A stretch of DNA of 6,117 bases from Desulfotignum sp. (GTDB taxonomy: Bacteria > Desulfobacterota > Desulfobacteria > Desulfobacterales > Desulfobacteraceae), in NCBI GenBank assembly GCA_011390235.1, contig JAABSS010000039.1, positions 1-6,117 of the forward strand, read 5' to 3'. Shown one piece after another: positions 4,928 to 6,117 of the stretch; position 1 is the first letter of the stretch; each line of letters opens with the position of its first letter. A model generated the notes under the pieces. That model was given only the letters and a program-made list of their open reading frames with translations, had not been told where the DNA came from and did no database searches. The translations under genes were made by a program, and so were the position numbers.

Positions 4928-6117
4928 GGATTTCTGTGAACTGATTGTTTTTTATGGTAATTAAAAATATTTCCTTGCGGGCGGCACCGGTATTATCAAA
5001 AATGGTATTGCCGGTTACCCCTTCGAAAAAACGGCCTTGTGTCAGGGCTTCTTTCAGGTGCTGCCGGGAATCCACAAAAGCATCCATACCTGTCTTAAAA
5101 AGTATCTGTACCGTATCATAGGAAACCGCTTCCAAAAAACCCGGGGATTCTCCGTACAGTGCTGTGAATGCCTTTTCAAACCGGGCAGTGGCAGGTTTTT
5201 TGCTTTTTCCGAAATAGCCTTCGGTTATAACGGTTTTGCGGTTGTATCCTTTTGTTTCAGCCAGCAGACTTTGCTCATGCCAGAGATTGGTTCCCAGCAG
5301 CACAATGTCTTTGACATCGTTAAATGCCAGCTGGGGCAGCATCATGTTTATTCGGGAAGCAGAATCAGGGATGAACAGGGCTTGAAAATTAAGCGGGCTT
5401 TTATCGGTCCTGTCAGAATCCATATCCAGGGGATCAACTGTTTTTTGGGTCTCTGAAAACAGGGAGGATTCTTCCACCAGTTTCTGGATGGGAATGGAAA
5501 AATCGGTTTTTTTACCGTCATAGGCAGCCGCGGCAACCATTTGTCCGCCGTATTCCTCCACCATATCCTTGAACAGCTGCATATGCAGCCTGCCATAGCG
5601 TTCATCAGGATAAAGCACAGCCACTTTTGACATGCCAAGTTTCCTGAATACATATGCGGCAAGGGTCTGGACCTGCATCTGGGGGGTGATGAAATTGGAA
5701 AACAGATAATCTCCTGCCAGAGGAAAGTCGGCTTTCTGGGTCAGGGCGATCAGGGGAATCTGCAGTTCCTGGGCCCGGGCACCGGCGGTTTCCACCGCCA
5801 GAATCGGGCCGACAATGCCCATGACATGTGCCTGATGGAGCTCGTCCACACAGTCTGCCGCTTTTTGGGGATCAGACCGGGTATCTTTGACAATGATTTT
5901 AAAATTGCGGTCATATGTGTGGGACAGATCCTGGATGGCCATCTGGATGCCTTTTAAGGCTTTCTGGCCGAAAATGGCGTATTTTCCCGACAGGGGCAGC
6001 AGGCATCCGATGGTATCCTTTTTAAATGTGGTCTGCTTGATGAGTGCCATCAGTTCTTCTGCATCCGAGATATGGGCATGGTCGGGACAGGTCTCCGCAA
6101 ACCTGCTCAAAGCTGCC
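4920..6117 (-). CDS. Periplasmic-binding-fold protein (Peripla_BP_6; LivK- or LpoA-like), 5' end beyond window
   Basis: The 398 visible residues form a type I periplasmic ligand-binding fold of the Leu/Ile/Val-binding group. Numbering from the first complete codon: IGCLLPLSGKYAIFG (36-50) opens the first lobe, GIVGPI (100-105) and the QKADFPLAG region (127-135) follow, KLGMSKVAVLYPDERYG (159-175) starts the second lobe, and FDNTGAARKEIFLI (373-386) closes the domain. Ahead of it, about 30 residues (FAETCPDHAHISDAEELMALI) have the pattern of a TPR helix pair ending, so the full protein probably has an N-terminal TPR segment and an export signal, neither visible. That layout matches LpoA-type activators of penicillin-binding proteins, as well as binding proteins of amino-acid ABC transporters. 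No permease or ATPase gene is adjacent here, which slightly favours the activator view. Residues 217-242 form a polar Ser/Asp/Lys-rich insertion, perhaps a surface loop. The frame stays open to the edge; a TTG at 6110 is an unlikely start. Confidence 0.85.
   Translation of the reverse strand, partial: AALSRFAETCPDHAHISDAEELMALIKQTTFKKDTIGCLLPLSGKYAIFGQKALKGIQMAIQDLSHTYDRNFKIIVKDTRSDPQKAADCVDELHQAHVMGIVGPILAVETAGARAQELQIPLIALTQKADFPLAGDYLFSNFITPQMQVQTLAAYVFRKLGMSKVAVLYPDERYGRLHMQLFKDMVEEYGGQMVAAAAYDGKKTDFSIPIQKLVEESSLFSETQKTVDPLDMDSDRTDKSPLNFQALFIPDSASRINMMLPQLAFNDVKDIVLLGTNLWHEQSLLAETKGYNRKTVITEGYFGKSKKPATARFEKAFTALYGESPGFLEAVSYDTVQILFKTGMDAFVDSRQHLKEALTQGRFFEGVTGNTIFDNTGAARKEIFLITIKNNQFTEIQP

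Noticed and set aside
6108..6110. TTG as start of the periplasmic-binding-fold protein
   Set aside because: The frame continues to the window edge, there is no export signal after the TTG, and the sequence before the fold looks like the end of a TPR segment, so the true start is upstream.
1..6117. Mobile elements, CRISPR arrays, tRNA or rRNA genes
   Set aside because: No long direct or inverted repeats, no transposase or integrase motifs, no regularly spaced repeats and no tRNA-like cloverleaf were found by eye on either strand.

Overview
The window looks like a piece of a Desulfobacterota (deltaproteobacterial sulfate-reducer type, Desulfobacteraceae-like) chromosome. This is inferred from the company of genes: a small cysteine-rich protein of the PxxKW type, a plant-like ATP-type phosphofructokinase, an arabinose-5-phosphate isomerase and a TPR/periplasmic-binding lipoprotein-type gene. 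Base composition is moderate in the genes and clearly more AT-rich between them. There are no RNA genes, insertion sequences, CRISPR arrays or phage genes.

Layout. The left third is read leftward: a small 8-cysteine protein (2322-2050), a PLP-dependent aminotransferase (1919-603) and a CLC chloride channel/transporter that runs off the left edge (581-1). The last two are only 21 bases apart and are probably co-transcribed. Terminator-like repeats lie between the small gene and the aminotransferase. An AT-rich divergent intergenic region (2323-2578) holds the control signals for both directions.

The middle is a rightward two-gene operon. It holds a KdsD/KpsF-type arabinose-5-phosphate isomerase (2579-3577) and a 6-phosphofructokinase (3574-4902), coupled by an ATGA overlap with a good GGAGG ribosome site inside the upstream gene. 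The first enzyme makes the precursor of Kdo for lipopolysaccharide. The second commits fructose 6-phosphate to glycolysis. Both act on the cytoplasmic sugar-phosphate pool.

The right end is a convergent leftward gene (6117-4920, 5' end missing). It encodes a periplasmic ligand-binding fold of the Leu/Ile/Val-binding type preceded by what looks like the tail of a TPR segment, an architecture shared with LpoA-like penicillin-binding-protein activators. Only 17 bases separate its stop from that of the phosphofructokinase gene.

Most of the window is ordinary housekeeping and envelope metabolism. The points most worth a second look are the uncharacterised cysteine-rich protein, the CLC protein whose internal proton-glutamate position reads Val, the phosphofructokinase with a mixed ATP/PPi signature, and the isomerase-kinase coupling. 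I see no clear sign of a wholly new multi-gene system.
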